From: Brenneria nigrifluens DSM 30175 = ATCC 13028
GTDB lineage: Bacteria > Pseudomonadota > Gammaproteobacteria > Enterobacterales > Enterobacteriaceae
Direction of reading: 5' to 3'
Length of the DNA stretch: 64,000 nt
NCBI RefSeq assembly: GCF_005484965.1
Contig: NZ_CP034036.1
Coordinates: 2,108,001 to 2,172,000 of the forward strand
Shown: piece by piece, positions 37,679 to 44,950 of the stretch
How the letters are laid out: the number at the start of each line of letters is the position of its first letter
Numbering within the stretch: the stretch's first letter is position 1
The notes under the pieces: model-generated
Databases searched by the model: none
What the model was told of the DNA's origin: nothing
Seen by the model: the letters and a program-made list of their open reading frames with translations, nothing else
Position numbers and translations under genes: made by a program

Positions 37679-38327
37679 ACGTTGGCGGGGATCTGCTTAT
37701 CAGCACAGCGGCCTACGACAACAAAAATAGCAGCGCGGGGCTGAATGTCAGTATCTGCGTGCCGCCGATATGCGGCGGTCAGAAGGTGACGGCGTCAGGG
37801 AACGCCAATCTGAGTCAGCAGATACTGAACAATAACTATGCGTCGGTGCGCGAACAGGACGCTTACAAGACGTATAAGAAAAGCGAAGCCGTGGCGCAGG
37901 CAGCGAATACTGGACGGCGGGAACGGCCCTGACGGCGGTACTGGCGGGAGGACTTGGCGGCAACGCAACCGGTGTGGTGACGGGAGCGGCGGCGCCGTAT
38001 CTGGCGGGGCTGGTGAAGGAGGTGGGTCAGGACAATGAGTCAGCCCGCATCGCGTTGCATACGGTACTGGGCGCGTTTCTGGCCCAGGCGCAGGGCGGCA
38101 GCGCCGCGGGAGGCGCGGCGGGCGGGCTGGTATCGTCCGCCGGCGCGCAAGCGCTAACAGCGCTCCTCTATCCGGGGGTAAAAGGGGAAGAACTGACGGG
38201 TGAGCAGAAAGAGCTGATAGCGAACCTGATCACCCTAGCGGGCGCTGGCGCGGGCGGACTTGTCGGTGGTAACCTTACCGGTGCCGGAAGCGGAGCGAAT
38301 ACGGCGAAGAATGAGGTTGAGAATAAT
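37667..38327 (+). repeat. Orphan cdiA pre-toxin copy R1
   Basis: Near-identical to cdiA 35208-36415 but shortened by three internal deletions. One of 12 bases lies near 37701, one of 432 bases (cdiA 35411-35842) and one of 103 bases between two TGGCGCAGGC direct repeats (cdiA 35877 and 35980). The 103-base loss shifts the reading frame, so only the part after about 37905 is in phase with the toxin tip. The same three deletions recur in copy R6 at 44290. Confidence 0.88.
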
Positions 38328-39098
38328 GCGCTCAGTGACATCATTGAGAACAAAGCCTCCGGTGTGACGCAGGAAGAGAAGTACCAGAACGCCCGGAAGC
38401 AGCTTGAAGCGGCACAGGAAGAGTTTAAGGAGAAGTATTGCGCAGGGCTGAGTGCGGAAACGTGTTCAGCCAGGATGGAAGCGCATAGCCAGGAACTGCT
38501 GAAAGGCGCGGGTTTATTTGGTACTGATTTTGTTCCTATTGTTGGAGATATCAAGAGTTTTGCGGAAGCGCAGAGTGCGCTGGATTATCTGGCTGCGGCA
38601 GTAGGGCTGGTGCCTGTACTGGGAGATGGTGCTGGTAAGATTATCAAGGCAGCAGAAACCGCACTGAAGAAAGGGGATATTGCTGAAGCCTCGAAGCTGA
38701 TTAATAAAGCCAGTGATGAAATTCAAGTCAAATGGGTTGATGAAAATGCCAGCATGAGTGAACGGGCACGTAACTATAACGATTCTGCTTCTGGTGCCCG
38801 TTCAAATATAGAAACGCAAAAAGGTCAGGCTCCTAGCATTGAGAGAGTTGATGCTGATGGAAAGGCTAAATCGGTTAGATTCGACGGTGTTGATGGCAAT
38901 GTGATGGTTGACCGTAAAATATCTGTTGTTACGACGCAAAAGGCGAAAAATCAAGCATTACGGCAGTCTGAAGCACTTAAAAATAATGGCATGACAGGTC
39001 GATGGGAAGTCCCCAATCAGGCTCAAGCTAATCGGGCGCAGAAAATGTTTGATGAGCTAGGTATTAAAAATATTGAGGTGAAAATAGTTCATGAATAG
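37974..39098 (+). CDS. Orphan CdiA toxin tip 1 (nuclease-like candidate)
   Basis: An open frame from the cdiA copy through VENN (38316) to 39098. It has no native start or secretion signal, so it is an orphan module usable only after recombination into cdiA or by chance translation from the GTG at 37974. After VENN it shows a pre-toxin part (GTDFVPIVGDIKSFAEAQSALD, cut short here to its core PIVGDIKSF and VGLVPVLGD), then a C-terminal domain with VRFDGVDG, VDRK, LRQSEALKNNG and GRWEVP followed by a helix and strand. The D...DxK layout resembles restriction-endonuclease-fold toxins. Nuclease activity is inferred. Confidence 0.65.
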   Translation: MVTGAAAPYLAGLVKEVGQDNESARIALHTVLGAFLAQAQGGSAAGGAAGGLVSSAGAQALTALLYPGVKGEELTGEQKELIANLITLAGAGAGGLVGGNLTGAGSGANTAKNEVENNALSDIIENKASGVTQEEKYQNARKQLEAAQEEFKEKYCAGLSAETCSARMEAHSQELLKGAGLFGTDFVPIVGDIKSFAEAQSALDYLAAAVGLVPVLGDGAGKIIKAAETALKKGDIAEASKLINKASDEIQVKWVDENASMSERARNYNDSASGARSNIETQKGQAPSIERVDADGKAKSVRFDGVDGNVMVDRKISVVTTQKAKNQALRQSEALKNNGMTGRWEVPNQAQANRAQKMFDELGIKNIEVKIVHE

Positions 39099-39339
39099 AG
39101 ATGTTAGGCTTGTGAAAGTGATCGCCGATTTAGCAATATTTTTAGAGTTTACAGACGATGATCATCTAGATCCTGATATAGCGGTTGATGCGATGGAGCA
39201 GATGGCTGCTGAACTTCAGCTCCTTGATGAAAAAGAAAAAGATGAATTAGTTAATATATTCAAAGATATCTCTTCTCAATATGAAGGTGATAAATGCGAA
39301 TATGTAAGGGATCTACCTGAATCTTTGGGACTTGTTTAG
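39091..39339 (+). CDS. Orphan immunity protein 1
   Basis: An 82-residue acidic helical protein (TDDDHLDPDIAVDAMEQMAA, then DEKEKDELVNIFKDI) that starts eight bases before the stop of toxin tip 1. No membrane segment is visible, which fits a cytoplasmic partner of a nuclease-type toxin. The tight overlap is the usual toxin-immunity arrangement. The family is not recognised; small all-helical immunity proteins of this size are common in polymorphic toxin systems. Confidence 0.75.
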   Translation: MNRDVRLVKVIADLAIFLEFTDDDHLDPDIAVDAMEQMAAELQLLDEKEKDELVNIFKDISSQYEGDKCEYVRDLPESLGLV

Positions 39340-39344
39340 CAAAG

Positions 39345-39377
39345 ATCCCGGCCCCTAAAACAGGCCGGGATTTTTTT
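39345..39377 (+). terminator. Terminator after immunity gene 1
   Basis: ATCCCGGCC and GGCCGGGAT arms with a nine-base loop are followed by seven T. It is nearly identical to the hairpin at 37477. Confidence 0.88.
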
Positions 39378-39382
39378 ATCTG

Positions 39383-39693
39383 TCACTCAGCCACAATGCG
39401 TATCAGCAGTTGGCCGTGCTCAACGGTGACTATCACCGGGGTATCCATGCCAAATCCCGCGGCTTCCAGCCAGTTGCCTTTAAGGTGCAGGCTGGGGCTG
39501 CGGCTGTAATAGCGCGTCATATCATTGCGGTCTGCGTGGCGGCGGCTGACGTAGCCGACCTTCAGGCGTCGTAATGCTTGGGGTGTGGCGGTAGGGAAAG
39601 CGCGATGAAGCGGATAAGGAGCAGCCTGATATAGCTGCTGTGCGCGGTGATACTCGCCGGGCGGTAGCGTGTTCAGGGCAAAAAAATAGAAAG
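39383..39693 (-). pseudogene. SymE-family fragment B, longest copy
   Basis: On the minus strand this copy reads LRRLKVGYVSRRHADRN, MTRYYSRSPSLHLKGNW and LEAAGFGMDTPVIVTVEHG to a TGA complementary to 39383-39385. It is the most complete SymE-like segment in the window and contains the uninterrupted version of the GCGTGGCGGCGG junction sequence (39534-39545). Upstream, another 35 or so codons (LNTLPPGEYHRAQQLYQA) stay open but have no ATG. The sequence then runs into an immunity-gene remnant. It is probably the best guide to the ancestral symE that was broken up in this array. Confidence 0.7.
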
Positions 39694-39796
39694 GGCAATT
39701 GCATTTGGCTCGATTACGGGTATTGCCGCATGGCTAGGTATTTTGATTTTTAAAATTTTGGATAAGTTTAAAAAGAAACCTCCTTCAGGCTCTTAG
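39676..39796 (+). pseudogene. Tail of a lost membrane immunity gene (degenerate module)
   Basis: The plus-strand frame AIAFGSITGIAAWLGILIF continues through KILDKFKKKPPSGS to TAG at 39794-39796. The last 24 residues are identical to the C-terminus of immunity protein 4 (42079-42330), whereas the upstream residues differ. This is the 3' end of a related but distinct immunity gene whose 5' part and toxin partner are gone. It marks a sixth, decayed module between modules 1 and 3. Confidence 0.8.
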
Positions 39797-39802
39797 TAAT
39801 AT

Positions 39803-39825
39803 GATCCCGCCCATTTGGCCGGGAT
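39803..39825 (+). terminator. Imperfect hairpin after the immunity remnant
   Basis: ATCCCGCCC and GGCCGGGAT form the same stem as at 42337 but with one mismatch, and the run of T is weak. It probably was a terminator and may be damaged. Confidence 0.5.
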
Positions 39826-39840
39826 AGTCACTTTTACCAG

Positions 39841-39895
39841 TCAGAATCTAATCTCCGCCTCAATCACCAGTTTACCCTGCTCAACGGTGACGATA
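39841..39895 (-). pseudogene. SymE C-terminal fragment D
   Basis: The minus strand reads IVTVEQGKLVIEAEIRF and stops at the TGA complementary to 39841-39843. These are the last 18 or so codons of a second SymE subtype (VEQGKLVIE rather than VEHGQLLIR). The coding sequence is cut at 39895/39896, where cdiA sequence (GACGCTTACAAG) begins on the opposite strand. Confidence 0.75.
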
Positions 39896-40456
39896 GACGC
39901 TTACAAGACGTATAAGAAAAGCGAGGCCGTGGCGCAGGCCAGGACGCGCCTGACGCAGGAAGGCGTGAGCGCCGACGAGATAGAGGCGCGGATACAAAGC
40001 AGCGAAGAGGTGCAGGCGGTCGAGCGTGAATATGGCGCAGGCAGCGAGTACTGGACGGCGGGAACGGCCCTGACGGCGGGACTTGGCGGCAACGCAACCG
40101 GCGTGGTGACGGGAGCGGCGGCGCCGTATCTGGCGGGGCTGGTGAAGGAGGTGAGCCAGGACAATGAGTCAGCCCGCATCGCGTTGCATACGGTACTGGG
40201 CGCATTTCTGGCCCAGGCGCAGGGCGGCAGCGCCGCGGGAGGCGCGGTGGGCGGGCTGGTATCGTCCGCCGGCGCGCAAGCGCTGACAGCACTCCTCTAT
40301 CCGGGGGTAAAAGGGGAAGAACTGACGGGTGAGCAGAAAGAGCTGATAGCGAACCTGATCACCCTAGCGGGCGCTGGCGCGGGCGGACTTGTCGGTGGTA
40401 ACCTTACCGGTGCCGGAAGCGGAGCGAATACGGCGAAGAATGAGGTTGAGAATAAC
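39896..40456 (+). repeat. Orphan cdiA pre-toxin copy R3
   Basis: Nearly identical to cdiA 35843-36415, starting at the codons for DAYKTYKKSEAVAQ and ending at VENN (40445-40456). It lacks a 12-base segment (residues VLAG in the parental copy) present in R5. Unlike R1 and R6 it has no frameshifting deletion, so its frame is continuous with the toxin tip. Confidence 0.9.
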
Positions 40457-41113
40457 TACTTCAACTTGGGTAAAGGATTGCAGGATTATAGTCAGTCGGT
40501 GATGTCGTTGTATACCAACACCAACCTGACGGATGAAGACGGCAACGTGTTGAATCCTATAACGGAAGAAGAACGGCAGTATGCGATGCATAAGCTGCTG
40601 ACGGGGACTATTCCGGAAGGGCAAGATATTTCCCAAACGATAGTTGATGGATATACGAACGGCGTACTGATAGCGGGTGCATGGTATCTGGGGCCGGCGG
40701 CTTCAATAGGCAAAGTAGCGGTCGGTTCTGCGCTGGGTGGCGGCGCGAATGCCGCGTATCAATGGTATGACCAGAGTCAATCGGGTAATGAAAGCAAGAC
40801 TTATGATTACTGGAGCACCACGGCGGCGTTGGTTACTGGCGGGTTGGCTCCGGGGCGTAATATCTGGCAGAATGTGGGGATCGCAGCGGGGGGAGCAGTG
40901 TTCACGGATGGACCGAATGTTGGAGCAGTGGGTGGCGCTGCGACTGGTGCTTTGTTTGGTGCAAAATTTGGTCAATATGCACCTGATATTATAAATTCGA
41001 TAATAGGCAAAGATTTACCGGGGTTTGTCTATGATGTTGGGGGGGCATTCGTTTCAGAAACAGTGAACGATGTAAGTAAAGATGCTCTTAAAATAAAAGA
41101 GAGCAAAAAATGA
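39896..41113 (+). CDS. Orphan CdiA toxin tip 3 (glycine-rich, probably membrane-acting)
   Basis: Open frame through VENN into a 222-residue tip. It has no native start; the open frame extends back into antisense symE and should not be taken as a true N-terminus. After VENN come LYTNTNLTDEDGNVLNP and EERQYAMHKLLTGTIPEGQ, then glycine/alanine-rich hydrophobic stretches (VLIAGAWYLGPAASIGKVAVG, shown in part as GAWYLGPAASIGK; GIAAGGAVFTDGPNVGAVGG; GAATGALFGAKFG). This composition and a two-helix membrane immunity partner suggest a pore- or ionophore-type toxin. Residues after VENN to about APGRNI are almost the same as in tip 4; the last 75 differ. Confidence 0.7.
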   Translation, partial: DAYKTYKKSEAVAQARTRLTQEGVSADEIEARIQSSEEVQAVEREYGAGSEYWTAGTALTAGLGGNATGVVTGAAAPYLAGLVKEVSQDNESARIALHTVLGAFLAQAQGGSAAGGAVGGLVSSAGAQALTALLYPGVKGEELTGEQKELIANLITLAGAGAGGLVGGNLTGAGSGANTAKNEVENNYFNLGKGLQDYSQSVMSLYTNTNLTDEDGNVLNPITEEERQYAMHKLLTGTIPEGQDISQTIVDGYTNGVLIAGAWYLGPAASIGKVAVGSALGGGANAAYQWYDQSQSGNESKTYDYWSTTAALVTGGLAPGRNIWQNVGIAAGGAVFTDGPNVGAVGGAATGALFGAKFGQYAPDIINSIIGKDLPGFVYDVGGAFVSETVNDVSKDALKIKESKK

Positions 41114-41361
41114 TGAAAAATATTTTTAAGTACATATTCGTTTTCTTTTATTTTTCATTAGCCTTTTTTTTACTTGGGTTACTTGTACGAATCGTTCTTG
41201 GTTTTATCCATCTAAACAAGTTCTATCTTTCATATGAAGGAGTTATGAGCAATTTGGTTAAAAGTCTGATTGCAGGGGGCGCTATTACATTAGCGGCAAT
41301 AGCTTTCAATCTGATAGATAAATACAAAGCTCGAAAAAGGCCACCTTCTGCCCCCGAATAA
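41110..41361 (+). CDS. Orphan membrane immunity protein 3
   Basis: An 83-residue protein with two predicted membrane helices (YIFVFFYFSLAFFLLGLLV and LIAGGAITLAAIAFNLI) and a basic C-terminal tail (DKYKARKRPPSAPE). Its ATG overlaps the toxin stop (ATGA). Size and topology resemble the small inner-membrane immunity protein of the EC93 CDI system, which blocks an ionophore toxin. It has the same layout as immunity protein 4, including a lysine-rich tail ending in PPSxxx. Confidence 0.8.
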   Translation: MMKNIFKYIFVFFYFSLAFFLLGLLVRIVLGFIHLNKFYLSYEGVMSNLVKSLIAGGAITLAAIAFNLIDKYKARKRPPSAPE

Positions 41362-41376
41362 CTAGGCTAACAAATC

Positions 41377-41399
41377 TCGCCCTTATTGGCGGGTTTTTT
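41377..41399 (+). terminator. Terminator between modules 3 and 4
   Basis: CTCGCC...GGCGGG arms followed by six T. The next module's VENN codons start only two bases after the T run, so module 4 is not expected to be transcribed from module 3. Confidence 0.75.
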
Positions 41400-41401
41400 A
41401 C

Positions 41402-42082
41402 GTGGAGAATAACTTCTTCAGCCCGAATGACATGCCAAAAGGGTTGAAAGATGTAGGGTTATCAATGACATCGTTGTATACCAACACCAACCTGACCGAT
41501 GAAGACGGCAACGTGTTGAATCCTATAACGGAAGAAGAACGGCAGTATGCGATGCATAAGCTGCTGACGGGGACTATTCCGGAAGGGCAAGATATTTCCC
41601 AAACGATAGTTGATGGATATACGAACGGCGTACTGATAGCGGGTGCATGGTATCTGGGGCCGGCGGCTTCAATAGGCAAAGTAGCGGTCGGTTCTGCGCT
41701 GGGTGGCGGCGCGAATGCCGCGTATCAATGGTATGACCAGAGTCAATCGGGTAATGAAAGCAAGACCTATGATTACTGGAGCACCACGGCGGCGTTAGTT
41801 ACTGGCGGGTTGGCTCCGGGGCGTAATATTTTGCCGAACGTAGGTATAGCGATGGGAAGTGCGGTATTTACGGATGGTCCAAGTGTGGGAGCTATTGGTA
41901 GTGCTGCGGCAGGTTCTTGGGCTGGCGGCGCATTTGGGAAATATGCACCTGAAGTTGTACAAAAGGCGATTGGTAGCAATCCTGTTCCCGAATTTATTTA
42001 TGAAGTTGGAGGCGCTTTTACTTCTGAAGTAGGAAGTAAAGCAGCGGAAGAACTCATAGAACAGGTTGGAGAGAAAAAATGA
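41402..42082 (+). CDS. Orphan CdiA toxin tip 4, beginning exactly at VENN
   Basis: This 226-residue open frame starts with GTG as the first VENN codon and has no cdiA pre-toxin copy in front. The tip reads FFSPNDMPKGLKDVGLS, then the same segment as tip 3 (LYTNTNLTDEDGNVLNP to LAPGRNI, with only a few silent differences) and a divergent end (LPNVGIAMGSAVFTDGPSVG, AGSWAGGAFGKYAPEVV, EFIYEVGGAFTSEVG). Composition is glycine-rich and hydrophobic. The shared front and different ends suggest exchange of the killing part together with its immunity gene. It lacks secretion signals and is an orphan. Confidence 0.72.
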   Translation: MENNFFSPNDMPKGLKDVGLSMTSLYTNTNLTDEDGNVLNPITEEERQYAMHKLLTGTIPEGQDISQTIVDGYTNGVLIAGAWYLGPAASIGKVAVGSALGGGANAAYQWYDQSQSGNESKTYDYWSTTAALVTGGLAPGRNILPNVGIAMGSAVFTDGPSVGAIGSAAAGSWAGGAFGKYAPEVVQKAIGSNPVPEFIYEVGGAFTSEVGSKAAEELIEQVGEKK

Positions 42083-42330
42083 GAGGCAAGTTTACTTCAG
42101 CGGTATGTTTATTCGTTTACTGCCTCATATTTTTTTGGGTTTTAGGTTTTGGCTATCGTTTAATTATAGGTTCACTGTCTTATCTGCTGACGGATGAATG
42201 GGCTATAACGAAAGCGGAGTTAGTTAGAGTATTTTATTTGGGAGGTATGACAGGATGTATTGCATGGCTAGGTATTTTGATTTTTAAAATTTTGGATAAA
42301 TTTAAAAAGAAACCTCCTTCAGGCTCTTAG
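42079..42330 (+). CDS. Orphan membrane immunity protein 4
   Basis: An 83-residue protein with two membrane helices (AVCLFVYCLIFFWVLGFGY and YLGGMTGCIAWLGILIF) and a basic tail (KILDKFKKKPPSGS). It overlaps the toxin stop by four bases (ATGA). It is similar in plan to immunity protein 3 but clearly different in sequence, matching the divergence of the toxin ends. Its 3' end is duplicated as the remnant at 39676-39796. Confidence 0.8.
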   Translation: MRGKFTSAVCLFVYCLIFFWVLGFGYRLIIGSLSYLLTDEWAITKAELVRVFYLGGMTGCIAWLGILIFKILDKFKKKPPSGS

Positions 42331-42336
42331 TAATAT

Positions 42337-42360
42337 GATCCCGGCCATTTGGCCGGGATC
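42337..42360 (+). terminator. Perfect hairpin after immunity gene 4
   Basis: GATCCCGGCC and GGCCGGGATC form a perfect ten-base stem with a four-base loop. The T run after it is short, so termination strength is uncertain; the hairpin belongs to the same family as the others in the array. Confidence 0.65.
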
Positions 42361-42374
42361 GTCACTTTTACCAG

Positions 42375-42429
42375 TCAGAACCTAATCTCCGCCTCAATCA
42401 CCAGCTTACCCTGCTCAACGGTGACGATA
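42375..42429 (-). pseudogene. SymE C-terminal fragment E
   Basis: Minus-strand coding for the same short end as fragment D (IVTVEQGKLVIEAEIRF), with its stop complementary to 42375-42377 and an identical junction to cdiA sequence at 42429/42430. One base differs from fragment D (AACC versus AATC), so the two are copies of one ancestral junction. Confidence 0.75.
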
Positions 42430-43002
42430 GACGCTTACAAGACGTATAAGAAAAGCGAGGCCGTGGCGCAGGCCAGGACGCGCCTGACGCAGGAAGGCGT
42501 GAGCGCCGACGAGATAGAGGCGCGGATACAAAGCAGCGAAGAGGTGCAGGCGGTCGAGCGTGAATATGGCGCAGGCAGCGAGTACTGGACGGCGGGAACG
42601 GCCCTGACGGCGGTACTGGCGGGAGGACTTGGCGGCAACGCAACCGGCGTGGTGACGGGAGCGGCGGCGCCGTATCTGGCGGGGCTGGTGAAGGAGGTGA
42701 GCCAGGACAATGAGTCAGCCCGCATCGCGTTGCATACGGTACTGGGCGCATTTCTGGCCCAGGCGCAGGGCGGCAGCGCCGCGGGAGGCGCGGTGGGCGG
42801 GCTGGTATCGTCCGCCGGCGCGCAAGCGCTGACAGCACTCCTCTATCCGGGGGTAAAAGGGGAAGAACTGACGGGTGAGCAGAAAGAGCTGATAGCGAAC
42901 CTGATCACCCTAGCGGGCGCTGGCGCGGGCGGACTTATCGATGGTAACCTTACCGGTGCCGGAAGCGGAGCGAATACGGCGAAGAATGAGGTTGAGAATA
43001 AT
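42430..43002 (+). repeat. Orphan cdiA pre-toxin copy R5
   Basis: Nearly identical to cdiA 35843-36415, beginning DAYKTYKKSEAVAQ and ending at VENN (42991-43002). It keeps the 12-base segment missing from R3. Near the end it has GGLIDGNL in place of GGLVGGNL, a variant shared with R6. Confidence 0.9.
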
Positions 43003-43866
43003 TATTTGAAAGAGGAAGAGGCCCGTCAGCTTGATAAAGAAATGCAGGACTGCAAAGCCTCTGGCGGTGACTGTAATAAGGTGGTCGAGAAATATATCGA
43101 CATTAGCAATAAAAACAGTAAGGAACTGATTGAAGCCTGTACCGGTGGCGGCGTTGCCTGTGTGAGCTGGCAGGAACTGATACAGGGGGCGACCAATGTG
43201 GCGAATGATGCTAACCCGCATCAAATCAGACTGGATGAAAAGCTGAAAGATCCAAGTGCCGCAGCACTGGTGAATTATCTCAACGGAACGGATCTTAAAT
43301 TCCTGGCGGATAATATTACAACCGGTGATCGAATCATGGATGTGGTAATGACCCCAACCTCCTGGCCAGTAGCAATAATGGGCGGGAAGGCAATTATTAC
43401 TAATGCAGTGAATAACACCAAAGAACAGCTTATTGCTGTGGGCGTAGGTGCTGGCTTAGGGGCTGGTATCCAATATGGTACGACAGGTGAAGTAAAACTG
43501 TCGGATGTAATTGGTTCAGTAATCGTTGGTGGGATTACCGCCGGTAAAGGTTACAACCCAACGATGGCATGGAACGCGGCTGGCGGCTATTACCAGGCTG
43601 AAATCAGCGGCGATGATCCGTTTATGGCGGCGTTGCTGAGTAAAGTCGGGGCTTCAGCGGGTTATGCAGCAGGTAACGTTATCAAAGTGCCATTTGATAA
43701 AAAACTAAATCCAATATCAAAGCAGTATGAATGGGTCCCAACAGGTGTCTGGACAATAACTAAACCAGCACCACAACATCCATTACCATCGATAGTAGGT
43801 AATATCGGTGATTCTGCCGTATCTGGTATGGTTCAGGATAAGTTGAAAGACGGTGGAGGCAAGTGA
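42430..43866 (+). CDS. Orphan CdiA toxin tip 5 (glycine-rich, probably membrane-acting)
   Basis: Open frame through R5 into a 291-residue tip, with no native start (an upstream TTG at 42349 lies in antisense symE). The entry part has a two-cysteine pattern like tip 0 (KEMQDCKASGGDCNKVVEKY, then EACTGGGVACVSWQEL). The rest has glycine-rich hydrophobic helices (IAVGVGAGLGAGIQYG, VIGSVIVGGITAGKGYNP) and a segment MAWNAAGGYYQAEISGDDPF that is also found, changed, in tip 6. Together with a two-helix immunity protein this suggests inner-membrane damage as the mode of action. Confidence 0.72.
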   Translation, partial: DAYKTYKKSEAVAQARTRLTQEGVSADEIEARIQSSEEVQAVEREYGAGSEYWTAGTALTAVLAGGLGGNATGVVTGAAAPYLAGLVKEVSQDNESARIALHTVLGAFLAQAQGGSAAGGAVGGLVSSAGAQALTALLYPGVKGEELTGEQKELIANLITLAGAGAGGLIDGNLTGAGSGANTAKNEVENNYLKEEEARQLDKEMQDCKASGGDCNKVVEKYIDISNKNSKELIEACTGGGVACVSWQELIQGATNVANDANPHQIRLDEKLKDPSAAALVNYLNGTDLKFLADNITTGDRIMDVVMTPTSWPVAIMGGKAIITNAVNNTKEQLIAVGVGAGLGAGIQYGTTGEVKLSDVIGSVIVGGITAGKGYNPTMAWNAAGGYYQAEISGDDPFMAALLSKVGASAGYAAGNVIKVPFDKKLNPISKQYEWVPTGVWTITKPAPQHPLPSIVGNIGDSAVSGMVQDKLKDGGGK

Positions 43867-44090
43867 TGAAAAATAGCACTAAATCATTACTTAACCTTTT
43901 ATATTTATGCTGTGCGATGAGCGTAGTGTTGTTTATTTTGACAATGTTTGGACGTTTATTAGGTGCTTGGTTAGCTTGGAATATGAATGAAAACTTTCCG
44001 TTCTCATTAGATGATTTTTTTGTCTGCCTCAAACTCACTTGGATGGGGCCACCTGCTGGTTTTATTTTTTGGTATTTTTATTATCGCTGA
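43866..44090 (+). CDS. Orphan membrane immunity protein 5
   Basis: A 74-residue protein with two membrane helices (LLYLCCAMSVVLFILTMFG and LTWMGPPAGFIFWYFYY). The ATG at 43866 overlaps the toxin stop (TGATG); the GTG three bases earlier is less likely. Aromatic and very hydrophobic, it shares topology but no clear sequence identity with the other membrane immunity proteins. The coding bases are AT-rich. Confidence 0.78.
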   Translation: MKNSTKSLLNLLYLCCAMSVVLFILTMFGRLLGAWLAWNMNENFPFSLDDFFVCLKLTWMGPPAGFIFWYFYYR

Positions 44091-44100
44091 ATCCTTGATA

Positions 44101-44133
44101 AATCCCGGCCCCTAAAAAGGCCGGGATTTTTTT
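44101..44133 (+). terminator. Terminator after immunity gene 5
   Basis: AATCCCGGCC and GGCCGGGATT arms followed by seven T, closely matching the hairpin at 37477. Confidence 0.88.
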
Positions 44134-44138
44134 GTCTG

Positions 44139-44301
44139 TCACTCAGCCACAATGCGGATCAGCAGTTGGCCGTGCTCAACGGTGACAATCACCGGGGTAT
44201 CCGTGCCAAATCCCGCAGCTTCCAGCCAGTCGCCCTTGAGGTGGAGGCTGGGGCTGCGGCTGTAATAGCGGGTCATATCATGTCGGTCTGCGTGGCGGCG
44301 G
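44139..44301 (-). pseudogene. SymE-family fragment C, fused to a cdiA copy
   Basis: A near-copy of fragment A: the minus strand encodes MTRYYSRSPSLHLKGDW, LEAAGFGTDTPVIVTVEHG and QLLIRIVAE, with its stop complementary to 44139-44141. It meets cdiA sequence at the same GCGTGGCGGCGG (44290-44301). The identity with fragment A extends into the following cdiA copy, which shows that the whole junction was duplicated. Confidence 0.8.
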
Positions 44302-44950
44302 ACGTTGGCGGGGATCTGCTTATCAGCACAGCGGCCTACGACAGCAAAAATAGCAGCGCGGGGCTGAATGTCAGTATCTGCGTGCCGCCGATATGCGGCG
44401 GTCAGAAGGTGACGGCGTCAGGGAACGCCAATCTGAGTCAGCAGATACTGAACAATAACTATGCGTCGGTGCGCGAACAGGACGCTTACAAGACGTATAA
44501 GAAAAGCGAAGCCGTGGCGCAGGCAGCGAATACTGGACGGCGGGAACGGCCCTGACGGCGGTACTGGCGGGAGGACTTGGCGGCAACGCAACCGGTGTGG
44601 TGACGGGAGCGGCGGCGCCGTATCTGGCGGGGCTGGTGAAGGAGGTGAGTCAGGACAATGAGTCAGCCCGCATCGCGTTGCATACGGTACTGGGCGCGTT
44701 TCTGGCCCAGGCGCAGGGCGGCAGCGCCGCGGGAGGCGCGGCGGGCGGGCTGGTATCGTCCGCCGGCGCGCAAGCGCTGACAGCGCTCCTCTATCCGGGG
44801 GTAAAAGCGGAAGAACTGACGGGTGAGCAGAAAGAGCTGATAGCGAATCTGATCACCCTAGCGGGCGCTGGCGCGGGCGGACTTATCGATGGTAACCTTA
44901 CCGGTGCCGGAAGCGGAGCGAATACGGCGAAGAATGAGGTTGAGAATAAT
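44290..44950 (+). repeat. Orphan cdiA pre-toxin copy R6
   Basis: This carries the same three internal deletions as R1 (12, 432 and 103 bases relative to cdiA) and the same frameshift, but ends with the GGLIDGNL variant of R5 and with VENN at 44939-44950. It therefore looks like a hybrid of an R1-type front and an R5-type end. Confidence 0.88.

Noticed and set aside
37543..37932. Plus-strand ORF of 129 codons across symE fragment A and the start of R1; a twin at 44166-44555
   Set aside because: It is antisense symE joined to cdiA sequence and stops at the 103-base deletion. It has no independent support as a gene.
39815..39895. An N-terminal extension (from a TTG) joining antisense symE to the cdiA copy of module 3; the same at 42349-42429
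   Set aside because: The first 27 codons are the complement of symE coding sequence. The open frame is an accident of the junction and has no ribosome-binding site or secretion signal.
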